From Opitutaceae bacterium (GTDB taxonomy: Bacteria > Verrucomicrobiota > Verrucomicrobiia > Opitutales > Opitutaceae): a DNA stretch of 64,000 bases. Made by a program: the position numbers and the translations under genes. Positions 28,224 through 37,489 of this stretch are shown piece after piece. Under the pieces are notes generated by a model. That model was not told the DNA's origin. It saw only the letters and a program-made list of their open reading frames with translations, and searched no databases. Each line of letters begins with the position of its first letter. Within the stretch, counting starts at the first letter, position 1. The stretch lies in contig JAUSID010000035.1 of NCBI GenBank assembly GCA_030648295.1, forward strand, positions 18,438-82,437, written 5' to 3'.

Positions 28224-29672
28224 TCATCGCGCCTTCTTCTGTTGCCTCGCCCTGGCTTTCGACTTGGGAGCTTTCTCGTCGTCGTCGCCATCATCGACCG
28301 AGCCGGACACCGGTTTTCCCTCGAGGTAAAAATCGAAGTAGTTGTTCCATGTGGGTGCCATCGGGCCGGTGGCGAGCCCGGGCGGTTTGAGTTCGGCGGT
28401 CCAGGCGGTGAGCCTGGCGCGGAGACGGGCGGCGATGTCGGGATGCTGGGCGGCGAGATTGTGCTTTTCCTCGAGGTCGGCGCCGAGGTCGTAGAGGTAT
28501 TCGCGATTGCCGCCACGCAGCAGCTTCCAATTGCCTTGGCGGATGGCGGCCTGGGCGACCCAGCGCCAGTAGAGCGCCTCGTGCGGCGGCGTTTTGATTT
28601 CTCGTTTCAGGTGGGGAACAAGATTCACGCCCTCGAGATCGCCGGGCTTGGTCTGGATGCCGGCCAGCGCGGCTGCGGTGGCGGCGACATCGAGTGTACT
28701 TACCGGGTGCTCATACGACTGGCCCGCGGGGATCGTGCCCGGCCATGCGATCACAAAGGGCGTATGCATGCCGCCTTCCGAGAGCATGCCCTTTTCGCCG
28801 TTAAGCGGAGTGTTCAGGCTGCCGTCCCAGCCGGCGCCGCCGCCCGGTGCGTCGGTCTTGTGAATCTTGAGCGGCGCACCGTTGTCACCGATGTAGAAGA
28901 TGAGGGTCTTTTCGGTAAGCCCGTGTTTTTTCAATGCCGCGGTGATGAGGCCAACGCCGTCGTCCACGGCGGAGAGCATGGCAAGAGCCTGGAGCCGGCG
29001 CTGCGGCATCTGGCCGGGGAAACGATCGAGGTATTTTTTCGGTGCGTCGAGCGGGACGTGGGGGGCGCGATAGGCAACATAGAGGAAGAAGGGCTGGTCC
29101 TTGTAGCGCTCGATCAGGGTCGCGGCCGCCCGGCTGCATCCGTCCACATGATACATCGCGGGCGGCAAATCGCCCATCGGCCGGTCCTGGCCGTCGAGGG
29201 TGATGTTGGCAGAGAATGGTCGCTGGGCGTTTTGAGCGAAAACGTGTTTGAAGCCGTGGGTGGTAATCGCGTCCGTTGCCCCGAGGTGCCATTTGCCGAA
29301 CTGGGCGGTGGCGTATCCGGCCTGCTGGAGCCGGGTGGCAATGGTGGTCTGCTGGTTGAACCCATCGAGCGAGTTGCCGTTGGCCTCGACCCCGAAGCGG
29401 CTCTGGAATTTTCCGGTCATCAGCCCGGCCCGCGACGGCACGCATTGCGGGGCGGTGGTGTAGCCATTTTTCGCCCGCACGCCGCTGCGGGCGAGCGCGT
29501 CGACATGCGGGGTCTTGATGTCCGAGACGACACCCTGAATCCCGAGATCGGCGTATCCGTGATCGTCGGTGTAGAAGACGATGATATTGGGCTTCGCCGG
29601 CGCGGCGGCAAACGCGGTGACGCGCGCGACAAGCAGCCCCAGGAGGGTGAGGAGGACGAGGACGGGTTTCAT
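28224..29672 (-). CDS. Secreted type I (formylglycine) sulfatase
   Basis: A signal peptide (MKPVLVLLTLLGLLVARVTAFAAA) precedes KPNIIVFYTDDHGYADLG, whose DD pair binds calcium, and TAPQCVPSRAGLMTG, which contains the C-x-P-S-R motif with Cys77 as the residue converted to formylglycine. GKWHLG, DNGAP and the C-terminal ALYWRW block complete the family. The enzyme should remove sulfate esters from polysaccharides or similar compounds in the periplasm. The lysine-rich C-terminal tail (ARARQQKKAR) is unusual but short. No maturation enzyme is encoded in the window. Confidence 0.92.
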   Translation of the reverse strand: MKPVLVLLTLLGLLVARVTAFAAAPAKPNIIVFYTDDHGYADLGIQGVVSDIKTPHVDALARSGVRAKNGYTTAPQCVPSRAGLMTGKFQSRFGVEANGNSLDGFNQQTTIATRLQQAGYATAQFGKWHLGATDAITTHGFKHVFAQNAQRPFSANITLDGQDRPMGDLPPAMYHVDGCSRAAATLIERYKDQPFFLYVAYRAPHVPLDAPKKYLDRFPGQMPQRRLQALAMLSAVDDGVGLITAALKKHGLTEKTLIFYIGDNGAPLKIHKTDAPGGGAGWDGSLNTPLNGEKGMLSEGGMHTPFVIAWPGTIPAGQSYEHPVSTLDVAATAAALAGIQTKPGDLEGVNLVPHLKREIKTPPHEALYWRWVAQAAIRQGNWKLLRGGNREYLYDLGADLEEKHNLAAQHPDIAARLRARLTAWTAELKPPGLATGPMAPTWNNYFDFYLEGKPVSGSVDDGDDDEKAPKSKARARQQKKAR

Positions 29673-29885
29673 GCGAGCAGCCGAAATTTTCGCCCGGCGG
29701 CGGTGCGATCGCGCGGCCGACGCAGGCGAACCGGGTCAACCGCGAGGTGGCGGGAAACTCCGGGGCAGGGCGGAACGGGCAAGTGATGGAAAACGATTCC
29801 TCGTTCGGGTTGTAATCAAGGTAAAATCTGTTGGCGTCGCGGGAATTCCTGTGGGCTTCGTTCGAGCGCCGCTCCGCGCCTGACC

Positions 29886-30695
29886 ATGTCCGATCGTACT
29901 TCCCACCCTATCCCCATGATCTTGCTCTCTTCCATGTCCGCGCCACGGCGAATGGCGTTCGCGGTTTTCGCGAGCCTGTCCGTTTTCACCGCATCCGCGT
30001 TCGCCGCACAGCCGGTGTTCCCCGAGCCGGCCGGCGCCGACACCGCTGGGTTTGTGCCGATCTTCGACGGCAAGTCGCTCGCGAACTGGGATGCCGATCC
30101 GAAATACTGGCACGTCGAGAACGGCACGCTCGTCGGCGAGGTGACACCTGCGACGCTGCTCAAGGCGAACTCGTTCGCGATCTGGCGGGGCGGCACACCG
30201 GCGGATTTCGAATTGAAGGTCGAATATCGCGTCAGCACGGCCGGCAACAGCGGGATCAATTACCGCAGCGTCGAGGTGCCGGCGCCGGCGTTCGCGCTGA
30301 AGGGATACCAGTGCGACATCGACGGCGCGAACCGCCACACCGGCCAGAACTACGAGGAGCGCGGCCGCACGTTCCTGGCGCTGCGCGGCCAGGTCACGCG
30401 GCTCGCGCCCGGCGTGAAGCCCGCGATCATCGGCACCGTCGGCGAAAAGGATGCGCTGGCGGCGTTCACTCCCGCCAACGAGTGGAACCGGGTGCACTTG
30501 ATCATTCGCGGCAATGTTCTCACCCACATCATCAACGGCCACGCGATGAGCGTCGTCCTCGACGAAGATCCGGCCGCGCGAATGGCGGCCGGGCTGATCG
30601 GCGTGCAGGTCCACGTCGGCCCGCCAATGAAGATCGAGTATCGGAACTTTCTGCTGAAAACGCTGGCGCCGCTCGCGCCCGCGCCGGCGAAGTAG
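29886..30695 (+). CDS. DUF1080 / 3-keto-disaccharide hydrolase family protein
   Basis: The sequence has a hydrophobic export signal ([21 protein letters not shown]) and the family core: [78 protein letters not shown] and [58 protein letters not shown]06439 proteins have a concanavalin-like fold and some hydrolyse 3-keto-glucosides. It is divergent from the sulfatase gene across a 213-bp spacer. Several in-frame ATGs near the start leave the N-terminus uncertain by up to 22 residues. Confidence 0.88.
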   Translation: MSDRTSHPIPMILLSSMSAPRRMAFAVFASLSVFTASAFAAQPVFPEPAGADTAGFVPIFDGKSLANWDADPKYWHVENGTLVGEVTPATLLKANSFAIWRGGTPADFELKVEYRVSTAGNSGINYRSVEVPAPAFALKGYQCDIDGANRHTGQNYEERGRTFLALRGQVTRLAPGVKPAIIGTVGEKDALAAFTPANEWNRVHLIIRGNVLTHIINGHAMSVVLDEDPAARMAAGLIGVQVHVGPPMKIEYRNFLLKTLAPLAPAPAK

Positions 30696-30824
30696 GCCGC
30701 TTTGCATGACAGCCCGGCACATCGATGTCGCCGCACGCGCTGGCGCGGCGCCCAACCAGGAGGAGTCGGCGCACGGGCGTTGTCTTACGAGTGTGGCTTT
30801 CTTCCCGAATACGACACCGCTTCT

Positions 30825-32762
30825 TCAACGCTTTTCAGCATCGCGCCCCAGGTTGGCGCGCAGCGGCTGGCCGCCAACCGCCGCGGGCGCGACTTGCACG
30901 CCCTGCCGGGTCCAGAGGTCGGGCCGGTCGCGGCCAACCTTGACCGTGTACAGGCCGGCCGCGTAGACCGGCGCACGGAATCGGGCGCCGCGAATCCGGC
31001 GGGTGTAAAGGATGTCGCCGTCCTTCTCGCTGACGACCTGGATTACCGGGTCCCTGGCACCGGCCACGACAACTTCCGGCAAATGGCCGAACACGACCCG
31101 GCCATCGTTCTCCTCCATCCGGAACTTGACCGGCCAGCCGGGATACTGCGCGGCCTCGCCGTCGGAAAGATTGGCGTAACGCGGCCAGCACTCGAAGGTC
31201 GTCTCTCCCGTCCTGGTGTTGAAACGAATCAGCCCGTAACCGTCGCCCAACTCCGCCTTCGGATCGCGTTGATGCGCCGCCATCGTCTTGATGTCAGCAA
31301 ACGTCGGATTGGCGTAGGCGATCATCGTAATCCGATTGTATAACCCGTCGAGGTAGTCGCCCGTCCAGGCAAGCGGGCTGCGGGGAATCGGGTTGGCGCC
31401 CGGCCGGCCGTTGGCGGGCTCCCACCAGCGTCCGTAATAGCTGTTCACGATCGCCGGATTGGTGAACGCGTACGGCCCGTCGCGAAACGCATCGATCCCG
31501 TGCTTCACCACCACGGCGAGATGCTGGTCGCCGCAGAGGTGGGAGGCGAGCGAGCGACGCAGTTCGGCGAGGGCGCGGTTGCGCTGGCTCTGCGGCCAGC
31601 CGTTGCAGTCGAGATCGGCCAGCAGCCGGTTCTCCTTCGAACCGTGCATGTGGACCGCGCCGCAAAACGCCGTCTGCGAGAGCACCGCTTTCATCTGCGC
31701 GCCAGTCCAGTCCTGCCCCCAGTCGCGGAGAAACGCCATCTGCCGCTCGCCGAGCAACTGCAGTCCGGGGAGATCGATCTTCGCGGGATCGTAGCCAGCC
31801 TCGCGGATATGGTCCGGCCGCGGCCCCATCTGCGGAATTTTGTCTTTCGGGCCGCTCTTGAACTTGCGGTCCTCGAGGATGGCGAAGTCGACCCCGCCCA
31901 CGCGCAGCCGCGTGAAATAAACGCCGATTCCCTGCTCGATGGGCCGCGGATCCACGGGATCGGGCAGGTGCCAGGTCTGGCACCGGTCGACCATCCGAAT
32001 GTATTCGGCCGGATAGTAGTAACCCCCGGTATTGCCGGCGGTCGAATCCGCGACGATGCCGCCTTCGCCCCAGACGTTGCCCTGGCCGATGTCGTGGTCG
32101 TCCGGGATGGTCACGACCGGGCGGTCCTTGATGATGTCGCGAAAGTGCGCTCCCCATAGCAGCCACGCCGCGGTGTGCTCCATGTGGTCGTAACTCTGAT
32201 CGCCTGCGAAGAAGAGCAGATCGGGATCCTGCTGCTTGAGCTTCTGCACGATTTCCGCGCGGTCGCCGCGGTCCTTGTTCGAGTCGCAGGAGAGCGAGCC
32301 GACGACGATGACCTCCTTGCCGGTGGGCGCCTTGCGGATCAAGCCCTCGAACCTCGCCGCGGCGCCGTGGCGGACGCGATAACGGACATCCTCGCGCCCG
32401 CTCCACGGGGTGATTCGGAAGTGGGCGGACCAGCCGGGATAGAGGACGGGTGCGCGCGCCACCTCGCGCCAGGCGCCGCCGGTTTCGAGCTCCAGCCGGA
32501 CTTCGCGCACCTCGTCGGGTTTCAGCGGATACAACTGGGCCGAAAGCTTCAACGTGCCATTGTCGTGGGTGTAGAGCGCGAATCCGACGACCTGGTCGCG
32601 CGGCACCCGCACGAATTCGCCGAGGAAGCCGCGGGGCGGCTGGTCCCACATGTCCTCACGGGACGCGAGATCGAGGGTGTCGCCGCGTGGAGCGGGAAAC
32701 GGGGGTGGGGCGGCCAGGGCCGCTGCAGTGGCGAGGGACGCGGAGAGCAACAGATGTTTCAT
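30825..32762 (-). CDS. PhoD-like metallophosphatase
   Basis: After a signal peptide (MKHLLLSASLATAAALAAPPP), an N-terminal beta domain leads to a metallophosphoesterase core: VGSLSCDSNKDRGDRAEIVQKLKQQDPDLLFFAGDQSYDHMEHT (metal-ligand Asp residues), VVTIPDDHDIGQGN (the DDHD motif of PhoD-like enzymes), and SHLCGDQHLAVVV (H and D/H ligands). The match to PhoD is good but the protein is longer than usual at 645 residues and carries extra C-terminal beta sequence (FRMEENDGRVVFGHLPEVVVAG). Phosphodiester or phosphomonoester hydrolysis in the periplasm is expected. Neighbouring genes are other exported proteins. Confidence 0.87.
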   Translation of the reverse strand: MKHLLLSASLATAAALAAPPPFPAPRGDTLDLASREDMWDQPPRGFLGEFVRVPRDQVVGFALYTHDNGTLKLSAQLYPLKPDEVREVRLELETGGAWREVARAPVLYPGWSAHFRITPWSGREDVRYRVRHGAAARFEGLIRKAPTGKEVIVVGSLSCDSNKDRGDRAEIVQKLKQQDPDLLFFAGDQSYDHMEHTAAWLLWGAHFRDIIKDRPVVTIPDDHDIGQGNVWGEGGIVADSTAGNTGGYYYPAEYIRMVDRCQTWHLPDPVDPRPIEQGIGVYFTRLRVGGVDFAILEDRKFKSGPKDKIPQMGPRPDHIREAGYDPAKIDLPGLQLLGERQMAFLRDWGQDWTGAQMKAVLSQTAFCGAVHMHGSKENRLLADLDCNGWPQSQRNRALAELRRSLASHLCGDQHLAVVVKHGIDAFRDGPYAFTNPAIVNSYYGRWWEPANGRPGANPIPRSPLAWTGDYLDGLYNRITMIAYANPTFADIKTMAAHQRDPKAELGDGYGLIRFNTRTGETTFECWPRYANLSDGEAAQYPGWPVKFRMEENDGRVVFGHLPEVVVAGARDPVIQVVSEKDGDILYTRRIRGARFRAPVYAAGLYTVKVGRDRPDLWTRQGVQVAPAAVGGQPLRANLGRDAEKR

Positions 32763-32908
32763 GGTTGATACCTTTCACGCGGGGCGGTTGCGCCCGCCAC
32801 CGCGATGGTGGACGGAGCGGAGGCTCACGCGAGCTATCTCACGCGGCGCTCGGACACCGCGGGCGGCCGCATAGACAACGATTCGACGTGAATGACGCGC
32901 TGCGATTT

Positions 32909-34759
32909 TCAAGGCCGCCCCTTCACACCATCGTTGCGCCAGTAATCGAGATGGTAGGCCGGACCATCGGCTTTCCACACCTTGGTGACGATATCGAGGT
33001 CGCCATCGCCATCGACATCGGCGAGCACCGCGTCGTGCCATCCCGGGTTGTCGACCTGAATGACATCGATTTCGAAGGCCATTGGGCGGCCGCCCCGATT
33101 ATACCAAATGATGCCGCGTTCCTTCAGTCCCGCGGGTTTCATGGGCAACTTTCCGCGCAGGGCGGGAGTGGGGTCCTCCTGTTCCCCGGCGAAGATGTCG
33201 AGGCGGCCGTCGCCGTCGAAATCGGCGACGCCCAGCGAGTGGAACGAACCCGTGCCGGGAACGTCGCCCGGGGCCGTCGGGGGATCTTCGAGCCGCCGGC
33301 TCGTCCAACTTTGACCCTTGCCCCGGTTTTCCACCCAATAGACGCGGGAATTTCCGGTATCACAGTCACTATATACAATGTCGTTGTCGCCGTCACCGTC
33401 GAGGTCGGCCACCCAGGAGCGAATACTCGGGCCATAGGTGGCGTTTTCGATGGCAGTGTAGGGCCAATCCTGACGCGCCCAAGCGCGGCCGCTCCTGCCG
33501 GGATGCTTGAACCAGTGGCCGGGAATCACGACATCCACCCAGCCGTCACCGTCAATGTCACCCACTCCGCTCGGCGCCACTCCGGCGTGATGAAGGTATC
33601 CGGAACTTATGATCGTCGCATGGAAATTCCGGGAAGGGTCATGCCATGCGAGCCGCTTGCCATCATATATAACCAGATCCCTTTTCCCGTCACCATCCAT
33701 GTCGGCCGCGACGATGTCGTGGCCGCCGCCTTTGTAGGGCCGCATTTCCCATTGGGCATGCCGGCCGGTGCCGAGCGTCCCGGGGTTGAGGAAGTAATGG
33801 CCGTCGACCACGATGTCCGGGGCGCCGTCGCGGTTGACATCGAGGGCAGTGCCGCCGAGCACCCGGTTGCGCATCTCCGCGATAAAGTGCGGAATCCAGA
33901 GTGAATCGGTCACGCGCTCATACCAGAAGACACCGGAGTCGACCCGTGCGATCGCGACGTCCAGGTCGCCGTCGCCATCGAAGTCGGCGACCGCCAGCCC
34001 GGCGGTTCCCACCCTCGATCCGGGGAGCACGGGATCGATGCTGAAGTGCATCCAGGTGGCACGCTGGGGAGCCGGCGTCGCCGTGGCTTTCGGGCGATCA
34101 CCGGGTGGCGCCGATGGCACCGGCTTCGCGGCGGCAGCCACGGGATACGATTCCCATCCGGAGAAGACCGCTCCCTGGGAGACCGCCACAATGGTCAGGT
34201 GAAAATCGAACGGGAGGTATTTCGCCCGGTCGTCCCAGCATTTCGGATTCAAACGTTCGATGGGAGAGATGTAACAGCCCTGGTCGTTCCGCAGCACCAT
34301 TCCCATCCGTTTGAAATCCTGCGGGCGCGAAATATCGATCGCGTTCGCCCCTTTGTTCTTATGCCACCACTCGTTGATACAGCGCGTTTCCATCGTATAG
34401 ACCCCGGGGGCATCCATCACGACCTTGAGCGTGCTGCAGGATTCCAGCTCACTCGCCGTGGTTGAAACGCCAGGCGCGTCGTGCATCCAGATGCAAGGCT
34501 GGAGCGTGATCGGCAGGCCGAGGGGCGTGCGTCCGAGCACGACGCGAAGATGCCAGGTCCCCTCCCAATAGTTTTCCGGCGAGCGCCAGTCTTGCGGCCA
34601 GGTCGAAGGGATCGGCTGTCCAGCTCGATGGTAATAATGAAAGCCGCGATCGGATTCGGCAAACGTGCGCTCGCCGTGCGCGACGAGAAACTCGGCGGCG
34701 GACAATGCCGACCCGAGCGGGAGGGCGAAGGTCGCGATGGCCGTTAAGAAGCATTTCAT
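32909..34759 (-). CDS. Secreted FG-GAP/VCBS repeat protein
   Basis: A signal peptide (MKCFLTAIATFALPLGSALSAA) is followed by a roughly 200-residue N-terminal domain resembling a 3-keto-disaccharide or beta-sandwich module (WEGTWHLRVVLGRTPLGLPITLQPCIWMHDAPG). The C-terminal two thirds contains at least six FG-GAP-type calcium loops: VADFDGDGDLD, ALDVNRDGAPD, AADMDGDGKRD, VGDIDGDGWVD, VADLDGDGDND, VADFDGDGRLD and LADVDGDGDLD. Such repeats form a beta-propeller that binds Ca2+ and ligands. Function is probably recognition of polysaccharide or protein; no enzyme motif is visible. Confidence 0.85.
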   Translation of the reverse strand: MKCFLTAIATFALPLGSALSAAEFLVAHGERTFAESDRGFHYYHRAGQPIPSTWPQDWRSPENYWEGTWHLRVVLGRTPLGLPITLQPCIWMHDAPGVSTTASELESCSTLKVVMDAPGVYTMETRCINEWWHKNKGANAIDISRPQDFKRMGMVLRNDQGCYISPIERLNPKCWDDRAKYLPFDFHLTIVAVSQGAVFSGWESYPVAAAAKPVPSAPPGDRPKATATPAPQRATWMHFSIDPVLPGSRVGTAGLAVADFDGDGDLDVAIARVDSGVFWYERVTDSLWIPHFIAEMRNRVLGGTALDVNRDGAPDIVVDGHYFLNPGTLGTGRHAQWEMRPYKGGGHDIVAADMDGDGKRDLVIYDGKRLAWHDPSRNFHATIISSGYLHHAGVAPSGVGDIDGDGWVDVVIPGHWFKHPGRSGRAWARQDWPYTAIENATYGPSIRSWVADLDGDGDNDIVYSDCDTGNSRVYWVENRGKGQSWTSRRLEDPPTAPGDVPGTGSFHSLGVADFDGDGRLDIFAGEQEDPTPALRGKLPMKPAGLKERGIIWYNRGGRPMAFEIDVIQVDNPGWHDAVLADVDGDGDLDIVTKVWKADGPAYHLDYWRNDGVKGRP

Positions 34760-34766
34760 GATTGCT

Positions 34767-35864
34767 TCAGGCCTTCGCCAGCGGGATCACCGCGTTCCAG
34801 GTGCGCGTCGCATCCTTGAGGTCGAGGCCAATCCCTTCGGCCGTGGCGCAGAAGAGATGCGTCGGGACGCCGTTCTCGATCAATAGCTGCGGGCGCTCGA
34901 GAAAAGCCTGCTGGCGCACGCGGCCGTCGCTCCAGCGGAGCTTGCGGCTGTACGCGAGCGTCGCGCGGTCGAAATCCCAGGCGAGGCCGTCGGCGCTGGT
35001 GACGTGGATGCCGGAGAATTTCTGGCCGCAGATGTCGCCGGTCATGTCCTTCATCAGCGCCTGCACGCGGCCGTCCTCATACCACAGATACGGATCCTCG
35101 ACGTGCGCCGGCGCTCCGCGGAAGAGCCACGGCGTGGGCTGGTGCTTCCACGGGCCGGTCCAGTGCGGCGCCCGCGCGACGCCAACCTGGAGGTTGCCGA
35201 GATTTTCCTTCCGGGATTTGTAGGCGAGGAGGAACGAGCCGTCAGGCAGCGGGCAGAGCGACGGGTTGGTGGTCGCGATCGAATCCCACTCGCCGGGCCG
35301 CGGCTCGAGCAGCGGCCGGTCGAGCCGTTTCCAGGGGCCGCGCACGCTCTTGCTCGTGGCGAGCCCGATGCGCTTGCGCGCCCAGGTCCGGAGATAGCGC
35401 GGCGAGCGGAAAACCTCCTGGTGCTGCGCGTCCGGCGTGGGGCCCTCGTAGTTGCTTCCCATATACAGCAACAGGTAGGTGTCGCCGACCTTCCGGATGT
35501 GCGGGTTGTGGGTACTGCGCGCGTCGAAGAAATCGCCCCCGCGCGGCGGCAGCGCCACCTCGGCCAGGCGATACGGCCCCACCGGCGTGTCCGACTCCGC
35601 GCGGACAATCTCGGAGCAGAACAGCCAGTGCGGATGAAACAGAACGGTCTTCGGGATCCGCGAGGCGAACAGGTGGTAGCGCCCATCCTCGCCCCGGATC
35701 GGCGCGCCGCACCACACCCAGTGATCGGGCAGTTCGAACCCGCCGCCAACGACCGCCGGCTGCAGGCGCGACAGGAAGGTGGGCGCGGCCGGCGCCACTC
35801 GTGCCGCCAAGGGTGAAACTGCGGCCAGGGCGCCGAGATTGATTAGGAAATTGCGGCGATTCAT
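34767..35864 (-). CDS. Exported five-bladed-propeller glycoside hydrolase (GH43/32-like)
   Basis: The N-terminus MNRRNFLINLGALAAVSPLAARV is a twin-arginine-like signal. The body reads as a furanosidase-type propeller: WVWCGAPIRGEDGRYHLFASRI, THNPHIRKVGDTYLLLYMGSN, ATTNPSLCPLPDGSFLLAYKS, HVEDPYLWYEDGRVQALMKDM and QQAFLERPQLLIENGVPTHLF. An RGEDG and ERPQ-type arrangement is common in secreted hydrolases of this group annotated as GH43/GH117-like. The start is 8 bp from the stop-facing FG-GAP gene, so the two may be co-transcribed. Substrate unknown. Confidence 0.83.
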   Translation of the reverse strand: MNRRNFLINLGALAAVSPLAARVAPAAPTFLSRLQPAVVGGGFELPDHWVWCGAPIRGEDGRYHLFASRIPKTVLFHPHWLFCSEIVRAESDTPVGPYRLAEVALPPRGGDFFDARSTHNPHIRKVGDTYLLLYMGSNYEGPTPDAQHQEVFRSPRYLRTWARKRIGLATSKSVRGPWKRLDRPLLEPRPGEWDSIATTNPSLCPLPDGSFLLAYKSRKENLGNLQVGVARAPHWTGPWKHQPTPWLFRGAPAHVEDPYLWYEDGRVQALMKDMTGDICGQKFSGIHVTSADGLAWDFDRATLAYSRKLRWSDGRVRQQAFLERPQLLIENGVPTHLFCATAEGIGLDLKDATRTWNAVIPLAKA

Positions 35865-35940
35865 GATTCGTTTCGGCGGTTAATCAGGAGGCGGGTTGAG
35901 CTAGCCCGCATCGATCACACTTTTTGTGAAAATCCCTTTG

Positions 35941-36035
35941 CCACAGAGCGCACAGAGCTCCGACACAGAGTTCACAGAGCCAAACACCCTGACTTTCTCT
36001 GTGACCTCTGTGTCTGGGCTCTGTGTCCTCTGTGG
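35941..36035. repeat. Large imperfect inverted repeat of CACAGAG units
   Basis: Two 39-nt arms (35941-35979 and 35997-36035) built of CACAGAG/CTCTGTG units pair with 34 of 39 positions matching, separated by a 17-nt loop. The 254-bp gap holding it has no gene. Confidence 0.85.
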
Positions 36036-36118
36036 CCCATGCATTGGCTTCATTCTCATGTGAATTTTCCGAGTTTGGGAGTTATTCCCGACGTGCCGCG
36101 CTGCCGCGCCGGCGATCG

Positions 36119-37387
36119 CTACGGTTTCCACCAAATCGTCCACAGGTTCACGTGGGTTTTCATGTCGGGAAATTTGTGCGTCTGGGTTTCATCGGCGGCA
36201 TACAACACCACCGGCCCGCCCCGCTCGCGCGGAAGCATGCCCATTTCATGCACGCCCGAGCCCTGCGCCAACAGCCGGCGCTCATACGGCGCGCTGCCCC
36301 GGTTCAGATAAGCCATGATGCGTGGATTCGGATTGAGCGGAAACCGCCAGCCGCCGGCGGTCATCTCTCCGACGATGATGTCGGTCCGGCCGTCGCCGTC
36401 CAGATCGGTCAGAGTCAGGCTGTGCGGGCAATAGAGCCCGGCGTCGATCTCGCGAAACGTCCACGGCCCGTCCGGCTGCTTCGGATCGCGACTGAAGATC
36501 CCGAGTTTCGAATCGGGAATCTCCGCCTGGCTGGCGACGATCTCGAGCTGGCCGTCGCCGTTCATATCGCCGAGTTGCAGTTTCGCCATGCTGTTCATCG
36601 TGGGCGCGGCCCAATGGCCGAAACGACGCACCTTCCATTTCTCGCGTCGCGGATCCGCCGGGCACTCGACCCAATACATCCCGCACACGAGGTCGGCCCG
36701 GCCGTGGCCCGCCACGTCGCCGATCACCAGACCGGATTGGTTGTTTTCCGGCAGTTGACCGATCACGTGCTTGGTCCACGGCTGCGCCGGATCGTCGGGA
36801 ATTTGATACCAAGTAACCTGACGGCGTCCGATTACGACCACCACGCCGCGGATCTTCCCGCCCCCGGGGACCGAGAACGAGATCGGTATGATATCGTGCG
36901 GCGTCGACCCGCCGACGCCAACCGGGCCAATCACGTGCGCGGTCAATTGCCCGGCCGGGTTTTCCTGAAACCAGCAGAGCTCGGGATCGTGCGCCCAACG
37001 GCCACTGCCACGGGCGACGACGATCTCGTCGATGCCATCGCCCGTGACGTCCAGCGCGCAGCCGCCATTGGTATAACCCTGCCCCTCCACGGGCGCGACC
37101 ACCTCCCGCAGCCTCAATCCGTTGAGCGGCCATTCGACGATGCGATCGCCCCACGCCACGATCGAAAGCCCCCGGGCCGTGCGGCGGTGAACGGCATTCG
37201 CCACATGCTCGCCGCCCAGATTGGCCAGCAAGGTGTGCGTGATTCGGAACGGTGAACCCGTCGCGGCATCCGGCCCTTTCGACGGCTCCGCCGCCGTGGC
37301 GGCCAAGCCGGCGCCGAATAAAGCAAAGGCCGCCAGGATTCTGCCCCTCGGATCGAAGTTTCGACGACGGCGTGATATTGTCTTCAT
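36119..37387 (-). CDS. Secreted FG-GAP repeat protein (second)
   Basis: The start at 37387 yields a signal segment (GRILAAFALFGAGLAATAA); a 14-residue longer frame begins at 37429. Calcium-loop motifs of the FG-GAP/VCBS class occur at GCALDVTGDGIDEIVVAR, GDMNGDGQLEIVAS and LTDLDGDGRTDIIVGE, with other blades lacking the loop. The sequence is simpler than the 34-kb FG-GAP protein and lacks the extra N-terminal domain. A propeller-type binding role is expected. The gene is on the same strand as the upstream TonB receptor operon, 102 bp after the receptor stop. Confidence 0.83.
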   Translation of the reverse strand: MKTISRRRRNFDPRGRILAAFALFGAGLAATAAEPSKGPDAATGSPFRITHTLLANLGGEHVANAVHRRTARGLSIVAWGDRIVEWPLNGLRLREVVAPVEGQGYTNGGCALDVTGDGIDEIVVARGSGRWAHDPELCWFQENPAGQLTAHVIGPVGVGGSTPHDIIPISFSVPGGGKIRGVVVVIGRRQVTWYQIPDDPAQPWTKHVIGQLPENNQSGLVIGDVAGHGRADLVCGMYWVECPADPRREKWKVRRFGHWAAPTMNSMAKLQLGDMNGDGQLEIVASQAEIPDSKLGIFSRDPKQPDGPWTFREIDAGLYCPHSLTLTDLDGDGRTDIIVGEMTAGGWRFPLNPNPRIMAYLNRGSAPYERRLLAQGSGVHEMGMLPRERGGPVVLYAADETQTHKFPDMKTHVNLWTIWWKP

Positions 37388-37489
37388 GGAGCTGTGGCTT
37401 GCGGGATCGGAGTTAGGGTGTGTCTTCAAATTCCATTTTCTCTGTCATTCTGATTTTCTTGTCCGTCAGGCTCGGTGGAACGTCGTCGC

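Noticed and set aside
26011..28329. Long plus-strand open frame (about 770 codons) opposite the MMPL gene
   Set aside because: It is a GC-rich shadow of the real membrane-protein gene; its residues (R, H, G, Q rich) show no domain pattern.
28098..29786. Long plus-strand open frame opposite the sulfatase
   Set aside because: Composition is artefactual and the minus strand encodes a full sulfatase with CxPSR.
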